Both the position numbers and the translations under genes were made by a program. Source: Psychrobacter frigidicola (lineage in GTDB: Bacteria > Pseudomonadota > Gammaproteobacteria > Pseudomonadales > Moraxellaceae). From it: a DNA stretch of 64,000 bases. The notes beneath the pieces were generated by a model. That model ran no database searches. It was not told where the DNA came from and saw nothing but the letters and a program-made list of their open reading frames with translations. Shown piece after piece: positions 8,637-17,860 of this stretch (position 1 is its first letter; each line of letters opens with the position of its first letter). The stretch covers positions 124,001 through 188,000 of the forward strand of contig NZ_VORZ01000004.1 in the NCBI RefSeq assembly GCF_007997305.1, read 5' to 3'.

Positions 8637-8667
8637 ATAAGCCACTTTAAGTGGCTTATTTTTTTGA
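8637..8667. terminator. Bidirectional rho-independent terminator
   Basis: AAATAAGCCACT and AGTGGCTTATTT form a 12-bp stem with a 3-nt loop, with T-runs on both strands. On the minus strand it lies about 150 bp after the stop of the orphan gene ending at 8818 and is its likely terminator; no plus-strand gene precedes it. Confidence 0.7.
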
Positions 8668-8817
8668 TAGATTTAGTTGAGTTTTAAGAGCTTGATCCTA
8701 ATTAGGTCTCATTAAAAAAGAAATCACGTTTCTAATAAGAGCAAAACACTATGCGTTATTATGCAAATGCTCTTATATTATATTTAAAAATATTATAGAA
8801 ATTCACGGTGCGTATTT

Positions 8818-9249
8818 TTATAGTGAGGTCAAGCCTGCGTACTCTGTACCTTTTGACAATACATAGCGCTTGTTGGTTTCGCCATCGGTTAAAAAGCCAC
8901 CAAAGGTCTGCGATACAGCACTGAATAAAATAATACTGACCGCTGTTAATGCTTCTTCTGCTAGAACTTCAGTATGCAATAACTCTTTAGCTTTAGCCAC
9001 ACTGATCACGGCGCAGCTTTCGTTCTCACTCAAACGAGGATTCATTTCTTCATTATAATTTTTATAGCAAAAAGCAATGGATATATATTCTTCAGACCCA
9101 GCAAGCTCAGCAAGGTACGCTTGATCGATAGTTTTTACAGCTTCAACGCAGTTTACTGCCGGTTGCTTTTTAAGTGGCTTAAGTCTTTTGCTGTGTACGA
9201 TATTAATGAAGGTTTCTTGTTGTGGTTGTTTTTTGGTGGTAGATCTCAT
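8818..9249 (-). CDS. Hypothetical protein, 143 aa
   Basis: A soluble protein of 143 residues that I do not recognise. The first 30 residues are basic and polar (MRSTTKKQPQQE...KRLKPLKKQP). The rest alternates charged and small hydrophobic segments, with no signal peptide, no clear motif and no repeats. An AAGGATG site precedes the ATG at a good distance, so translation is credible. It stands alone: gene-poor sequence lies on both sides, with a leader of more than 100 bp containing two small inverted repeats (GCGCTA-N6-TAGCGC at 9344-9361 and CCCGT-N4-ACGGG at 9311-9324) and a possible -10 TACAAT between them. It may be an accessory or regulatory orphan gene. Confidence 0.7.
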   Translation of the reverse strand: MRSTTKKQPQQETFINIVHSKRLKPLKKQPAVNCVEAVKTIDQAYLAELAGSEEYISIAFCYKNYNEEMNPRLSENESCAVISVAKAKELLHTEVLAEEALTAVSIILFSAVSQTFGGFLTDGETNKRYVLSKGTEYAGLTSL

Positions 9250-9703
9250 TGTTTAGCATCCTTTATAAGTAAAGCTTAGGTAATTAAAGCTTATTGGGCG
9301 GGTCCTTGCCCCGTGAATACGGGAACTAACTACATTGTATCGTGCGCTAGTAGGTTAGCGCTATCAGTATTCCATAGCTTTACTAAGTAAACAAATGAAT
9401 AAATGTTAATAAGCTGGAAAGGACTAGTAAGACGGTTTACGGTTTATCTAGTGGCACACCAAACTTGCTTGGCTATTACTAACTTTTAATAGATTTTTTA
9501 TCGTTGCTGGCAGCTATTTGTTGGTAGTAAGCCCAGCGCTTAGTAGAGATTTATACTGACTGAGTATTTCACTTTATCATGCCTACTATCATAGGCATGT
9601 TCCTTATGTGTTCTCTTCTAGCAGTACGCATTCAAGGTCTCTCATTTTCATTCAATGATTTTGTTAAATACGGGTAACTTAAAGTAGCTTATCTTTCCTG
9701 TCA
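9250..9703. other. Intergenic region between orphan gene and cynR
   Basis: 454 bp without a coding frame. The left part is the putative leader and promoter of the orphan gene. A CATGCCTA-N6-TAGGCATG hairpin at 9578-9599 lies about 105 bp beyond the cynR stop but has no T-run, so I do not call it a terminator. Nothing else recognised. Confidence 0.5.
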
Positions 9704-10585
9704 TCAGTTTTTTGCGCAAACTTGATGCGCTAACTCAATAAAAGCCTCAGTAGCAGCGCTTTGATAAGCACCTTTGCGTTGTAGCAATACCGCAGTACGT
9801 TTTAATAAAGTCGGGGCCAGCGCAATAGCAACCAACTCATTGCTATTGTTCACAATATCGGATGGCAATAAGGTGCTCAATTGGGTATGGCGTACTATTT
9901 CAATGACTGCACTTAATGAATTGGCCTCCATAAGTACCTTTGGTTGAATATCGTACTTGCGGCAATAATGCCCAATTTGCTCACGGGTGACAAACTCATG
10001 GCTTAGCAATACCAATGACTGGGCATTTAGAGTCTGCAAATCAATAGCTTGCTGCTGTGCAAGAGGATGGTTGTTGTTCACTACCAATGCCAATGTTTCA
10101 ATCAACAGGGTTTGGGTTTCTATCTCGGCAGATTGCACTTCTGCAAAGGCAATACCCACATCAAAATCATCATCGAGTAACTGCTTTTCCATTTGCTCTT
10201 GCGACATCTCTTGTACGCTTAGGGTGACGTTAGGATAACGAGTATGAAAAGCTTTTATCAGCGGCCCTATCAGGTAAGTGGTAAAAGTAGGTGTCATCGC
10301 AATACGCAGAGCACCGCGACTTAAATCCTTCACATCGTGCAACGCTCGCCTTCCCTCCTCTAAATCCTGCAAGGCTTTACGCGCATAGCGGGCATACACT
10401 TCACCCGCATCGGTTAGCTTGACGCTACGACCGGAACGATCAAACAAAGTCGTACCTAGGGTTTCCTCTAATTGCTTAATCTGTTGTGACAAAGCTGGCT
10501 GGGAGACGTACAGAGACGCTGCTGCTTGCGTGAAACTGCGATGCTTGGCAACGGCGAGAAAGTATTTTATGTGTCTAAGTATCAT
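9704..10585 (-). CDS. cynR: LysR-type activator of the cyanate operon
   Basis: 293 residues, full LysR-type length: a winged helix-turn-helix at residues 1-60 ([25 protein letters not shown]) and a two-lobed effector-binding domain. The sequence follows E. coli CynR closely throughout, for example [40 protein letters not shown] and [18 protein letters not shown]. CynR activates cynTSX in response to cyanate and represses itself. It is divergent from cynT with 126 bp between start codons, the standard arrangement, and a T-N11-A dyad lies in that gap. Identification is confident. Confidence 0.95.
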   Translation of the reverse strand: MILRHIKYFLAVAKHRSFTQAAASLYVSQPALSQQIKQLEETLGTTLFDRSGRSVKLTDAGEVYARYARKALQDLEEGRRALHDVKDLSRGALRIAMTPTFTTYLIGPLIKAFHTRYPNVTLSVQEMSQEQMEKQLLDDDFDVGIAFAEVQSAEIETQTLLIETLALVVNNNHPLAQQQAIDLQTLNAQSLVLLSHEFVTREQIGHYCRKYDIQPKVLMEANSLSAVIEIVRHTQLSTLLPSDIVNNSNELVAIALAPTLLKRTAVLLQRKGAYQSAATEAFIELAHQVCAKN

Positions 10586-10624
10586 ATTTTATCTATCGTT
10601 ATAGTCGTTTATCTATAAGTATTT

Positions 10625-10641
10625 ATTATCGATATCATAAT
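10625..10641. promoter_or_regulatory. LysR-type T-N11-A box between cynR and cynT
   Basis: ATTAT-N7-ATAAT is an imperfect dyad with the T-N11-A spacing (T10627, A10639) expected for a LysR-type binding site. It is 40 bp upstream of the cynR start codon and 71 bp upstream of cynT. Likely the CynR recognition site; inferred from symmetry and position. Confidence 0.55.
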
Positions 10642-10711
10642 ACACCAGTCTTTTACCTTATTACCATAACGGCGTAGTATTCATTTTATCGAAACCACAG
10701 CGACACTCGTT

Positions 10712-11371
10712 ATGAAAGATATTATTGAAGGCTTTTTAAAGTTCCATAGCGATGCATTTCCGGAACGCGCTGATTTATTCAAAAATTTAGCGACCAAACA
10801 AAATCCGCGCACCTTGTTTATTTCTTGTTCAGACAGCCGTTTAGTCCCTGAGCTGGTAACCCAGCACGAACCGGGTGGGTTATTTGTCATCAGGAATGCC
10901 GGTAATATTGTACCGTCTTATGGGCCTGAGCCAGGTGGGGTATCAGCCTCAGTAGAGTACGCCGTAACCGCATTACGAGTCACCGATGTGGTGATTTGTG
11001 GCCACTCAGACTGCGGGGCTATGACAGCCATTGCTAATTGTACCTGCATGGATCACATGCCAGCGGTTGGGAGCTGGCTAAAATACGCGGACTCAGCGCG
11101 GGTGGTGAACGAATCTATCCAGCATTTAAGCGATAGCGACCGTATTGGATCTATGGTACGAGAAAACGTCATCGCTCAGATTGAGAATATCAAAACCCAT
11201 CCCTCGGTACGTCTGGCTATCAGAGAAGGCCGCTTGGCTTTGCATGGCTGGGTTTACGATATCGAGACCGGTGGCATTGATGCCTTAGACGGTGCTACTA
11301 ATAATTTTGTTTCTCTTGCAGAACATACTGATAGTCGCGCCTACCCTATACAGCTTTCTGCAGCGGTTTAG
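10712..11371 (+). CDS. cynT: Beta-class carbonic anhydrase of the cyanate operon
   Basis: 219 residues, the same size as E. coli CynT. Zinc ligands C39, H98 and C101 (SCSDSR, CGHSDCG) and the D41-R43 dyad are intact. It interconverts CO2 and bicarbonate in the cytoplasm; in the cyn system it regenerates the bicarbonate that cyanase consumes, preventing loss as CO2. Similarity to E. coli CynT runs end to end ([42 protein letters not shown]). First gene of the plus-strand operon, divergent from cynR and 149 bp upstream of cynS. Confidence 0.96.
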   Translation: MKDIIEGFLKFHSDAFPERADLFKNLATKQNPRTLFISCSDSRLVPELVTQHEPGGLFVIRNAGNIVPSYGPEPGGVSASVEYAVTALRVTDVVICGHSDCGAMTAIANCTCMDHMPAVGSWLKYADSARVVNESIQHLSDSDRIGSMVRENVIAQIENIKTHPSVRLAIREGRLALHGWVYDIETGGIDALDGATNNFVSLAEHTDSRAYPIQLSAAV

Positions 11372-11520
11372 ACTTATTATTTAAGTTTACTATTTGATTT
11401 TAGGGTTTAGCCCAATAAGGTTTGAGCTTTATTAATGACAAACAACACTGATCACTATTATTTTAAAATTATCGCCCACTCACTTAATAACAACTGCCAC
11501 TAACTATAAAAGGTATTACC

Positions 11521-11991
11521 ATGATTCAGTCTCAAATTAGCAACGACGCCCGTCAAGCCTTAACCGATATTATCGTCGCTGCCAAAGCTGAAAAAAACTT
11601 GTCATTCGAGCAAATAGCCGCAGACACTGGGCTTAGCGATGTCTATGTCACCGCAGCTCTACTAGGTCAGCATCCACTACCTACTGATGCCGCCCAAAAA
11701 GTTGGCGAAACCTTAGGCCTCGATGATAGTGCTATCGCTTTGCTACAAGCTATTCCATTACGCGGTAGTGTTGGTAGTGAAATGCCTACAGACCCTACTA
11801 TCTACAGATTCTATGAGATGATGCAGGTTTATGGCACCACTATGAAAGCACTCGTTCATGAACAATTTGGCGACGGTATTATCAGCGCTATCAATTTTAA
11901 AATGGACATCAAAAAAGTTGCAGATCCAGAAGGTGGTGACCGTGCGGTTATTACGCTTGATGGTAAATTCTTACCTTTTAAACCTTTCTAA
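11521..11991 (+). CDS. cynS: Cyanate hydratase (cyanase)
   Basis: 156 residues, exactly the E. coli length. Converts cyanate plus bicarbonate to ammonia and CO2 through carbamate. The catalytic residues R96 and E99 (IYRFYEM) and S122 (GIISAINF) are present, and the C-terminal signature [20 protein letters not shown] is nearly identical to the E. coli enzyme. AAAGGTATTACC precedes the ATG. The N-terminal half is the expected helical domain that packs in the decamer. It sits behind cynT, and a terminator hairpin follows 70 bp after its stop. It provides cyanate detoxification and use of cyanate as nitrogen source. Confidence 0.97.
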   Translation: MIQSQISNDARQALTDIIVAAKAEKNLSFEQIAADTGLSDVYVTAALLGQHPLPTDAAQKVGETLGLDDSAIALLQAIPLRGSVGSEMPTDPTIYRFYEMMQVYGTTMKALVHEQFGDGIISAINFKMDIKKVADPEGGDRAVITLDGKFLPFKPF

Positions 11992-12060
11992 TAGACTAAA
12001 AAGTCCTATAGGTTTTTTAAAAACGCCATAAGGCTAATAAACGACACAATATATTATGGC

Positions 12061-12089
12061 AAAAGTCGGCGTTCTGCGTCGGCTTTTTT
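12061..12089 (+). terminator. Terminator between cynS and the CynX-like gene
   Basis: AAAAGTCGGCG and CGTCGGCTTTT form an 11-bp RNA hairpin with two G-U wobbles, loop TTCTG, followed by a T-run. It lies inside the upstream part of the longest MFS frame (ATG 12056), which argues that translation of the transporter really begins further downstream. Confidence 0.7.
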
Positions 12090-12115
12090 CTGCTATCAAG
12101 GATATCTTTTTATTA

Positions 12116-13327
12116 ATGAGTACTGAACGCATTTCCTCCACGGCATCGCAATCGCCGCTGTCCATAGTTTGGCCTATGCTAGTAATTGCGGGATTAGCAT
12201 TAACGCTACGCCCAACGATAACATCCACCGGCCCTCTGTTAGAAGAAATCCGTCTGAGTACCGGTATGGGCCTACAAGCGGCCTCGTTATTAGTAGTATT
12301 ACCGATGTTATGTATGGGCGTATTTCCTTTATTGCTGCCTTGGGTTGGCAAACGGCTGAGCGAAAGCGCTTGGATAACGGGCGGATTGATTGCTATTGCT
12401 CTGGCAGGTGTTTGGCGTTTGGGATTAGGGTCAGGTTGGGCTTTGATTGCCAGCGCTCTGATAGGCGGTACGGGCATTGCTATCGTGCAAGCGATGGCAC
12501 CCGGCGTGGTCAAACGTTGGTATCCCAAGCGCGTACCGCTAGCGATGGGTATTTATTCAGCTTCATTGATGGCTGGGGGCGGCATTGCGGCAACGTTAAG
12601 TCCACTGGTGGCGAAGCACTATAGCAGCTGGCAAGCGGGCCTTGGTATATGGTTAATAGTGCCAGTCGTTGCATTGCTAATGTGGTGGTTTAGGCCATCT
12701 GAGACAATGGAAACTAAGCATAATAGCGTGCCCGTCAATTTTTTTAAAAATCGACGTGCATGGTTATTGGCCAGCTACTTTGGCTTGGCTAATGCTGGTT
12801 ATGCTTGTATGATAGCTTTTTTGCCAACTTATGCGCGTGGTTTGGGTTGGAGCGCGCAAAGTAGCGGCGAGCTAATCGGTATCATGACTATTTTTCAGGT
12901 AATCGGTGCGCTTGGGGCGCCTGCGCTGTCTTCTAGCCGCTTAGATCGTCGGCCTTGGTTATTTTTTGCCGTCGGTATTCAGATTGCAGGATTTGTCGGA
13001 CTGATACTGTTGCCAGAATCAATGTTAATTGTTTGGGCGGCTATGATAGGCTGTGGCCTCGGGGCTTGTTTTTCACTAACGCTGACCGTGGCACTTGATC
13101 ACTTATCCATACCCAAATTGGCTGGAGCGCTGACGGCATTTGTACAAGGCATTGGCTTTATTATTACTGCGATTGTTCCTTACCTTGCCGGGGTTTTGCG
13201 TGAAGGAACCGGTAGTTTTCAAGCGGTTTGGATGATGCTGCTAATCACATTGATATGCATGCTCATTGTTACTATAAAATTTAAACCTAGCAGTTATGCA
13301 AAAGCAATAAATGTGACTGACATTTAA
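12116..13327 (+). CDS. MFS transporter, CynX-like
   Basis: 403 residues from ATG 12116, with about 12 hydrophobic segments and no soluble domain. The opening region (LRPTITSTGPLLEEIRLSTG) and the motif PGVVKRWYPKR-x3-MGIYSA are those of the CynX/nitrate-like MFS branch. E. coli CynX is encoded after cynTS and is thought to move cyanate, though its role there is unproven. I start at 12116, where AAGGA lies 13 nt upstream, because the frame from 12056 has no ribosome site and would encode a terminator hairpin. Expression probably depends on read-through or a local promoter. Substrate assignment comes from context. Confidence 0.82.
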   Translation: MSTERISSTASQSPLSIVWPMLVIAGLALTLRPTITSTGPLLEEIRLSTGMGLQAASLLVVLPMLCMGVFPLLLPWVGKRLSESAWITGGLIAIALAGVWRLGLGSGWALIASALIGGTGIAIVQAMAPGVVKRWYPKRVPLAMGIYSASLMAGGGIAATLSPLVAKHYSSWQAGLGIWLIVPVVALLMWWFRPSETMETKHNSVPVNFFKNRRAWLLASYFGLANAGYACMIAFLPTYARGLGWSAQSSGELIGIMTIFQVIGALGAPALSSSRLDRRPWLFFAVGIQIAGFVGLILLPESMLIVWAAMIGCGLGACFSLTLTVALDHLSIPKLAGALTAFVQGIGFIITAIVPYLAGVLREGTGSFQAVWMMLLITLICMLIVTIKFKPSSYAKAINVTDI

Positions 13328-13416
13328 TTAAGCTGTTGATTTAGACTTGTTGCTTCGGTTCAAATATGATTAAAGATAAAACCATACTTATAATGAAACT
13401 ACATTTGGGATTTAAA

Positions 13417-13968
13417 ATGAAAAAATTATTCGTTTGTGCCGCTCTTGCAACATCGCTATTATCAGTTACGGCTTGTGCCAGCACCTCGCCAAATACTTTA
13501 CCTAGCACCTTAAGAAGTACTCAAATTCAACCCAACGCAGCCAACTCTGGAGCTCATATGGCAACTATTCCTGTATTAACTGGTGAGATGGCACAAAACA
13601 TGGTCAATGCCGCCGCCTTAGCCGCCAAAAAAGATCAATTAATGGTATCAGTCACCGTGGTTGATGCCTCTGGACAGACTTTAGCGGTATTAAGGGATCA
13701 TCGAGCTGGCGTGCATACCATACGTGCCAGCTACAAAAAAGCTTATACTGCCAATTCGCAAAAAAGAGAAACAGCGGTCATTGCTAAAGGTATCGCAGAC
13801 GGAACTATTCCCCCCGATATTAGATACTTAGATGAAAATATGCTAATGATGGACGGCGGTGTACCTATCTATATTGATGGCATTGTGGTTGGTGGTATTG
13901 GGGTTGGCGGCGCGCACGGCAGTGAAGATGTGCGCATTGCGAAAGCGGGCTTAAAAGCGTTAGATTAA
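13417..13968 (+). CDS. GlcG/HbpS-family heme-binding-like lipoprotein
   Basis: 183 residues. The N-terminus is a lipoprotein signal: basic MKK, a hydrophobic core and lipobox SVTAC with Cys20, so the mature protein is anchored in a membrane facing the periplasm. From about residue 45 the GlcG/HbpS (DUF336) fold follows: [29 protein letters not shown], then the C-terminal [20 protein letters not shown]. HbpS binds heme in Streptomyces, while GlcG in proteobacteria has no proven role. I use ATG 13417 because the 17 extra residues from 13366 ([17 protein letters not shown]) would spoil the signal peptide. Stand-alone gene after the cyn operon. Confidence 0.8.
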   Translation: MKKLFVCAALATSLLSVTACASTSPNTLPSTLRSTQIQPNAANSGAHMATIPVLTGEMAQNMVNAAALAAKKDQLMVSVTVVDASGQTLAVLRDHRAGVHTIRASYKKAYTANSQKRETAVIAKGIADGTIPPDIRYLDENMLMMDGGVPIYIDGIVVGGIGVGGAHGSEDVRIAKAGLKALD

Positions 13969-14031
13969 AAGACAACGTTAAACATAAAAGTCATGATTAA
14001 GGAGTTTTAGGTAATATAATTATCCACCAAA

Positions 14032-14150
14032 ACACCCGTCTACTATATCCTCAATCTTTGCTTTCACCTCTTTCCAGTAGGCACCACTTACGTCAATAAG
14101 TGCCAACCATATGTCAGTACAGAGTACGTTATAATCAGTAAAAATTGCTG
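14032..14150 (-). pseudogene. Possible gene remnant on the minus strand
   Basis: The minus frame from about 14150 to its stop reads as plausible protein (IWLALIDVSGAYWKEVKAK, then IEDIVDGCFGG) but upstream it runs into the start of the cardiolipin synthase gene, with no ribosome site. It may be the tail of a lost gene or a chance frame. I do not recognise it. Confidence 0.2.
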
Positions 14151-14185
14151 ACTGACCTCTAAAATAACAATAACAGGCTGCCCTT

Positions 14186-15634
14186 ATGGCAATAAATCTA
14201 GTGAATATTTTCTTTGTCATCCACCTCATTTTGCTGATAGCAATCTCATTGCGCGTGCTAGCACGGTATGATTTTACCTCATCGGCGCGGCTGGCTTGGC
14301 TAGTGGTGCTATTTGTGCTGCCTTATATTGGGGTAGTGGCTTATTGGATGTTCGGCGAGATCCATTTAGGTCCGGACTTTTCGCGTAAGAATCGCGAAAT
14401 TATTGATAAATTGCATACCCAGAATCCTGAAGTGCTCGGTAGTGAGGCCTCATTAAAAGCCGCGATTAAGCCGGAATATCAAGCGGCCTTTGCTTATGGT
14501 GCCAATGTGACTGGCTTTCATGCCACCTTAGGTAATCACGCAGAGCTAATGGCAGATGCTGCTGAGACTCGAGCGCGGATGATTGCTGACTTTGACGCAG
14601 CGACCGATCATATTCATGTGCTGTATTATATTTGGCTGATCGATGGTATGGGTATTGATACCGCCCAAGCGCTCATACGTGCTGCCAAACGTGGAGTTAC
14701 TTGCCGAGCGATGGTTGATGGGTTAGGCTCGCGGAAGATGGTAGGGTCAAAGGTATGGCAGGAAATGAAGGACGCTGGCGTACAGGTCAGTGTGGCGCTA
14801 CCCATTGGAAACTTTATTAAAGTACTATTATTTAGTCGCCTAGATTTGCGCAATCACCGTAAAATTACGGTCATCGACGGTAAGATTGGCTATAGTGGCA
14901 GTCGCAACTGCGCTGATCCTGAATTTCGTGTGAAACCAAAGTACGCCCCTTGGGTAGATATTATGCTGCGGGTCGAAGGTCCTATCGTCGCACAAAACCA
15001 AATGCTCTTTGCCGGCGATTGGTTAATGGAAAACCCTGATACCCCTATCGAAAGCTTTTATTATGATACCAAACCCAAGCCTGATGGTTTTGCTGCTCAA
15101 GTATTCTCTGACGGCCCAACCCAGCAACGAGGCGCCTCCCCGCAATTTTTAGGTGCACTTATCAGTCAAGCTCAGCGTACCCTCACCATCTCAACGCCCT
15201 ACTTCGTACCAGATTATTCATTGGTAAGTATTTTATGTGCCACAGCTTATCGCGGCGTTGACGTTACGATGATTTTTCCCAAAAATAATGATTCATTCGT
15301 GGTGGCAGCGACCAGCCGAAGTTATTACTGGGAACTGCTAGAAGCAGGCGTTAAAATCTATGAGTATAAACCTGGCTTACTACATGCTAAGACCTTGACG
15401 GTTGATGGTGAAATCAGTCTGATTGGCTCAACCAACTTGGATTTGCGTAGCTTTGATTTGAACTATGAAAACAACGTCGTAATAAGCGACAAAGCGTTAA
15501 CAGCTGATATCATAGAACGTCAATACCAGTATATTGCTGCTTCAGAAGAAGTTACCCGCGAGCAAGTGAAGGACTGGCCATTACCCTATAGAATTTGGAA
15601 TAATATCGTAGCTACGATGGGACCTGTCCTTTAA
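14186..15634 (+). CDS. cls: Cardiolipin synthase (phospholipase D family)
   Basis: 482 residues. Two N-terminal membrane helices (residues about 5-24 and 35-55) are followed by two phospholipase-D domains. Both HKD motifs are complete: H-R-K-x4-D in RNHRKITVIDG followed by GSRN, and H-A-K-x4-D in LLHAKTLTVDG followed by GSTN. Length and layout match the ClsA type, which condenses two phosphatidylglycerol molecules to cardiolipin and glycerol at the inner membrane. No strong ribosome site is visible before ATG 14186, but the hydrophobic start is what the family has. The pgpA gene elsewhere in the window makes the precursor. Confidence 0.92.
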   Translation: MAINLVNIFFVIHLILLIAISLRVLARYDFTSSARLAWLVVLFVLPYIGVVAYWMFGEIHLGPDFSRKNREIIDKLHTQNPEVLGSEASLKAAIKPEYQAAFAYGANVTGFHATLGNHAELMADAAETRARMIADFDAATDHIHVLYYIWLIDGMGIDTAQALIRAAKRGVTCRAMVDGLGSRKMVGSKVWQEMKDAGVQVSVALPIGNFIKVLLFSRLDLRNHRKITVIDGKIGYSGSRNCADPEFRVKPKYAPWVDIMLRVEGPIVAQNQMLFAGDWLMENPDTPIESFYYDTKPKPDGFAAQVFSDGPTQQRGASPQFLGALISQAQRTLTISTPYFVPDYSLVSILCATAYRGVDVTMIFPKNNDSFVVAATSRSYYWELLEAGVKIYEYKPGLLHAKTLTVDGEISLIGSTNLDLRSFDLNYENNVVISDKALTADIIERQYQYIAASEEVTREQVKDWPLPYRIWNNIVATMGPVL

Positions 15635-15655
15635 TTATAAGCGTACAGAAGCCAT

Positions 15656-16630
15656 CTATTTATCAGTGATTTTCTGTAAAATATAAACCACAAACTTTGC
15701 CTCAGTGTTAAACGGTTCAGCTTTCGCACTCGCTAACAGCGCTTGTCGATTCTCCACGCGGGCGCGATAAGCGTAAGGGGTCATAGTCAATAAATCCGCT
15801 AACGGCTCTGTCGATAAGCTTAATGGCGCACTAACAAAATGGGTCTCTATCAGCTTAAAATAGGGCGCTAAAGTAGGTAAAAACTTATCGGAATCATGTT
15901 CACGCACACTATCAAATAATGCCTCGCGTAAGGTCATTAAATGCCCTACATCTGGCTTAGCAATCACTAAATAGCCCTTATCTTGTAAAACCTCTGCAAA
16001 GGCTTCGGGCAAAATAGGACTAAAAATACTGCTAATGCCCATTAAGCTATGCGGACGTAAGGGCAAATGTGCAGCGCTGGTCACTAGTGGATAAATTGCC
16101 GTCTTAGCTACAGTTACATCAGTTCTATCTTCTTTTTCTTGTTGATACCATAGAAGATGTGCAGCCTTGGCTATTTTAGCAACCTCTACTAGAGCCGGCT
16201 TACTGATATCAGCAGCTATCAAGGTCTCAATGCCACCTTGTTGTGCCATAGCCTGAGTGTAATAACCTTCACCGCAACCGATATCCAGCCAGCGTACCTT
16301 GGATTTATTATCTTTAGCCATAGCGGGTTGATGTGTGGATAGTAATACTGCCATTTTCTCACAGACCAAATCCCTTAAAGGCTGATAATATCCTACGGAT
16401 AAAAACCGCTGGCGTGCTGCAATGGATTGTTGACTGTCGCCGGGCGCTTTGGATTTTTTTTGTTGTACAGGCAATAGATTCACATAACCTTGGCGCGCCA
16501 CATCAAAAGGATGTGAGGTTTGTTTTGGGTGCAAGCTGCCATCACAGCGCCATGTATCGGCTGCAGGTTGCAATGGTGATTGACAAATCGGACAAATAAA
16601 TAAGGACACAAGCATCTCAGAGTCATACAA
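15656..16630 (-). CDS. rlmA: 23S rRNA (guanine-745 N1) methyltransferase
   Basis: 324 residues. An N-terminal zinc site (C13, C16, C29, H34 in FICPICQ...WRCDGSLH) precedes the family segment FDVARQGYVNLLPVQQKKS with PGDS. The SAM-binding motif WLDIGCGEGYYTQAM follows at about residues 120-135. RlmA methylates G745 in helix 35 of 23S rRNA. It is longer than E. coli RlmA (269 residues), mainly through small insertions in the methyltransferase domain. ATG 16615 is an alternative start five residues in; neither start has a clear ribosome site. It lies downstream of mraY but behind a terminator, so it is transcribed separately. Confidence 0.9.
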   Translation of the reverse strand: MYDSEMLVSLFICPICQSPLQPAADTWRCDGSLHPKQTSHPFDVARQGYVNLLPVQQKKSKAPGDSQQSIAARQRFLSVGYYQPLRDLVCEKMAVLLSTHQPAMAKDNKSKVRWLDIGCGEGYYTQAMAQQGGIETLIAADISKPALVEVAKIAKAAHLLWYQQEKEDRTDVTVAKTAIYPLVTSAAHLPLRPHSLMGISSIFSPILPEAFAEVLQDKGYLVIAKPDVGHLMTLREALFDSVREHDSDKFLPTLAPYFKLIETHFVSAPLSLSTEPLADLLTMTPYAYRARVENRQALLASAKAEPFNTEAKFVVYILQKITDK

Positions 16631-16672
16631 ATATGGCTAGCATCTTAGCAAAATTTAGCCACTTCAAGCGAC

Positions 16673-16710
16673 AAAAAAGCCGCTTCCCGTTGAATAGAAG
16701 TGGCTTTTTT
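16673..16710 (-). terminator. Terminator after mraY
   Basis: On the minus strand AAAAAAGCC-A-CTTC pairs with GAAG-C-GGCTTTTTT (one mismatch) and ends in a T-run, 28 bp past the mraY stop. It closes the division and cell-wall operon before murD or ftsW could be reached. Confidence 0.75.
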
Positions 16711-16738
16711 TATTGATGAGCTGCTGTATATTTTAAAC

Positions 16739-17857
16739 TTAGCGTAATTTTAGCGTCATCAAGCCTAGTACTACGAGCACAATGGCGATAATCCAAAACC
16801 TAGCGACCACTTGCGTCTCTTTCCAACCAATCTCTTCAAAGTGATGATGCAGCGGCGCCATACGAAAGACCCGTTTTTTGCGCAGCTTATAGGAGCCGAC
16901 TTGGAGAATGACCGATACGGCTTCGGCGACAAACAGACCGCCCATGATGGCAAAAGCAATCTCTTGGCGCGTCATGACGGCAATCGTACCTAACATTGCA
17001 CCCAGTGACAATGCACCAACGTCACCCATAAATACCTGCGCCGGATGGGCGTTAAACCATAAAAAACCGAGACCAGCACCAACCATCGCGCCGCAGACAA
17101 TGATGACCTCAGAGTTATAAGCGATATAGGGTACATGCAAATAGTCAGCAAATCTTACGTCGCCGGACACATAAGCCATGGCCCCTAAACCAGCCGCCAC
17201 CAATACGACAGGCAGGATTGCCAAGCCATCTAAACCGTCAGTTAAGTTGACCGCATTCGAGGCGCCATTAATCACAAAATAGGTAAAGATGATGAAACCA
17301 ATACCAAACGGTACGGCAGAGAACGGTATCGTCCAATTCTTAAAAATGGGCAGTAATAAATCCTGCATTTCGCGAGTAGTCGCTATATCTGGCTGCAGCG
17401 TGGCAATGTAGTACAGGGAAGCCCCAACGAATAACGCCCCCATAGACAGCCAAAAGTATTTTTTGCGGGCGATTAAACCTTTGGGATTTTTGTACTTAAT
17501 TTTCAGCCAATCATCCGTCCAGCCTACCAACCCAAAAATCACCATCACAATGAGCAAAATCCAAATATAGGGATTGTTTAGCCGCGCCCACAGTAAAGTC
17601 GATATCCCAATGGCGGTTAAAATTAATACCCCACCCATGGTTGGCGTACCGGTTTTGATTAGATGGGATTGCGGTCCATCATCACGGATAGCCTGACCAT
17701 ATTTGAGCGTGCGCAGATGTCGTATCACGCGCCCACCAAAAAACAAGCTAAAGACCAGCGCTGTAATAACGGACAGTAGCGCCCGCAGCGTTAATGAAGA
17801 AACCGAATAAAACGGTGAATAATACTGCCCTAACCATTCAAACAACCAAACTAACAC
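16739..17857 (-). CDS. mraY: Phospho-N-acetylmuramoyl-pentapeptide transferase
   Basis: 372 residues with about ten membrane helices. MraY signatures are present: GTPTMGG, the Asp pair in [20 protein letters not shown] and the conserved MAPLHHHFE near the C-terminus. It transfers phospho-MurNAc-pentapeptide from UDP to undecaprenyl phosphate to make lipid I at the inner membrane. The start is GTG 17857 with GGAG at proper distance, three bases after the murF stop, so it is translationally coupled to murF. Confidence 0.97.
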   Translation of the reverse strand: MLVWLFEWLGQYYSPFYSVSSLTLRALLSVITALVFSLFFGGRVIRHLRTLKYGQAIRDDGPQSHLIKTGTPTMGGVLILTAIGISTLLWARLNNPYIWILLIVMVIFGLVGWTDDWLKIKYKNPKGLIARKKYFWLSMGALFVGASLYYIATLQPDIATTREMQDLLLPIFKNWTIPFSAVPFGIGFIIFTYFVINGASNAVNLTDGLDGLAILPVVLVAAGLGAMAYVSGDVRFADYLHVPYIAYNSEVIIVCGAMVGAGLGFLWFNAHPAQVFMGDVGALSLGAMLGTIAVMTRQEIAFAIMGGLFVAEAVSVILQVGSYKLRKKRVFRMAPLHHHFEEIGWKETQVVARFWIIAIVLVVLGLMTLKLR

Positions 17858-17860
17858 CGC

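Larger units (their letters stand above)
7842..8817. other. Gene-free AT-rich stretch with island-border features
   Basis: About 1 kb with no credible coding frame; a 67-codon minus frame at 7870-8073 lacks a ribosome site and similarity. It contains an 8-bp inverted repeat with TTGGTATA units (8250-8282), a 24-nt segment like a serine tRNA 3' end (8322-8345) and a strong terminator hairpin (8637-8667). It separates the catabolic block on the left from the orphan gene and cyn operon on the right and is the likeliest recombination border in this part of the window. Confidence 0.6.

Noticed and set aside
9578..9599. Terminator of cynR
   Set aside because: The hairpin CATGCCTA-N6-TAGGCATG is clear, but no T-run follows on the minus strand and it lies about 105 bp beyond the stop.
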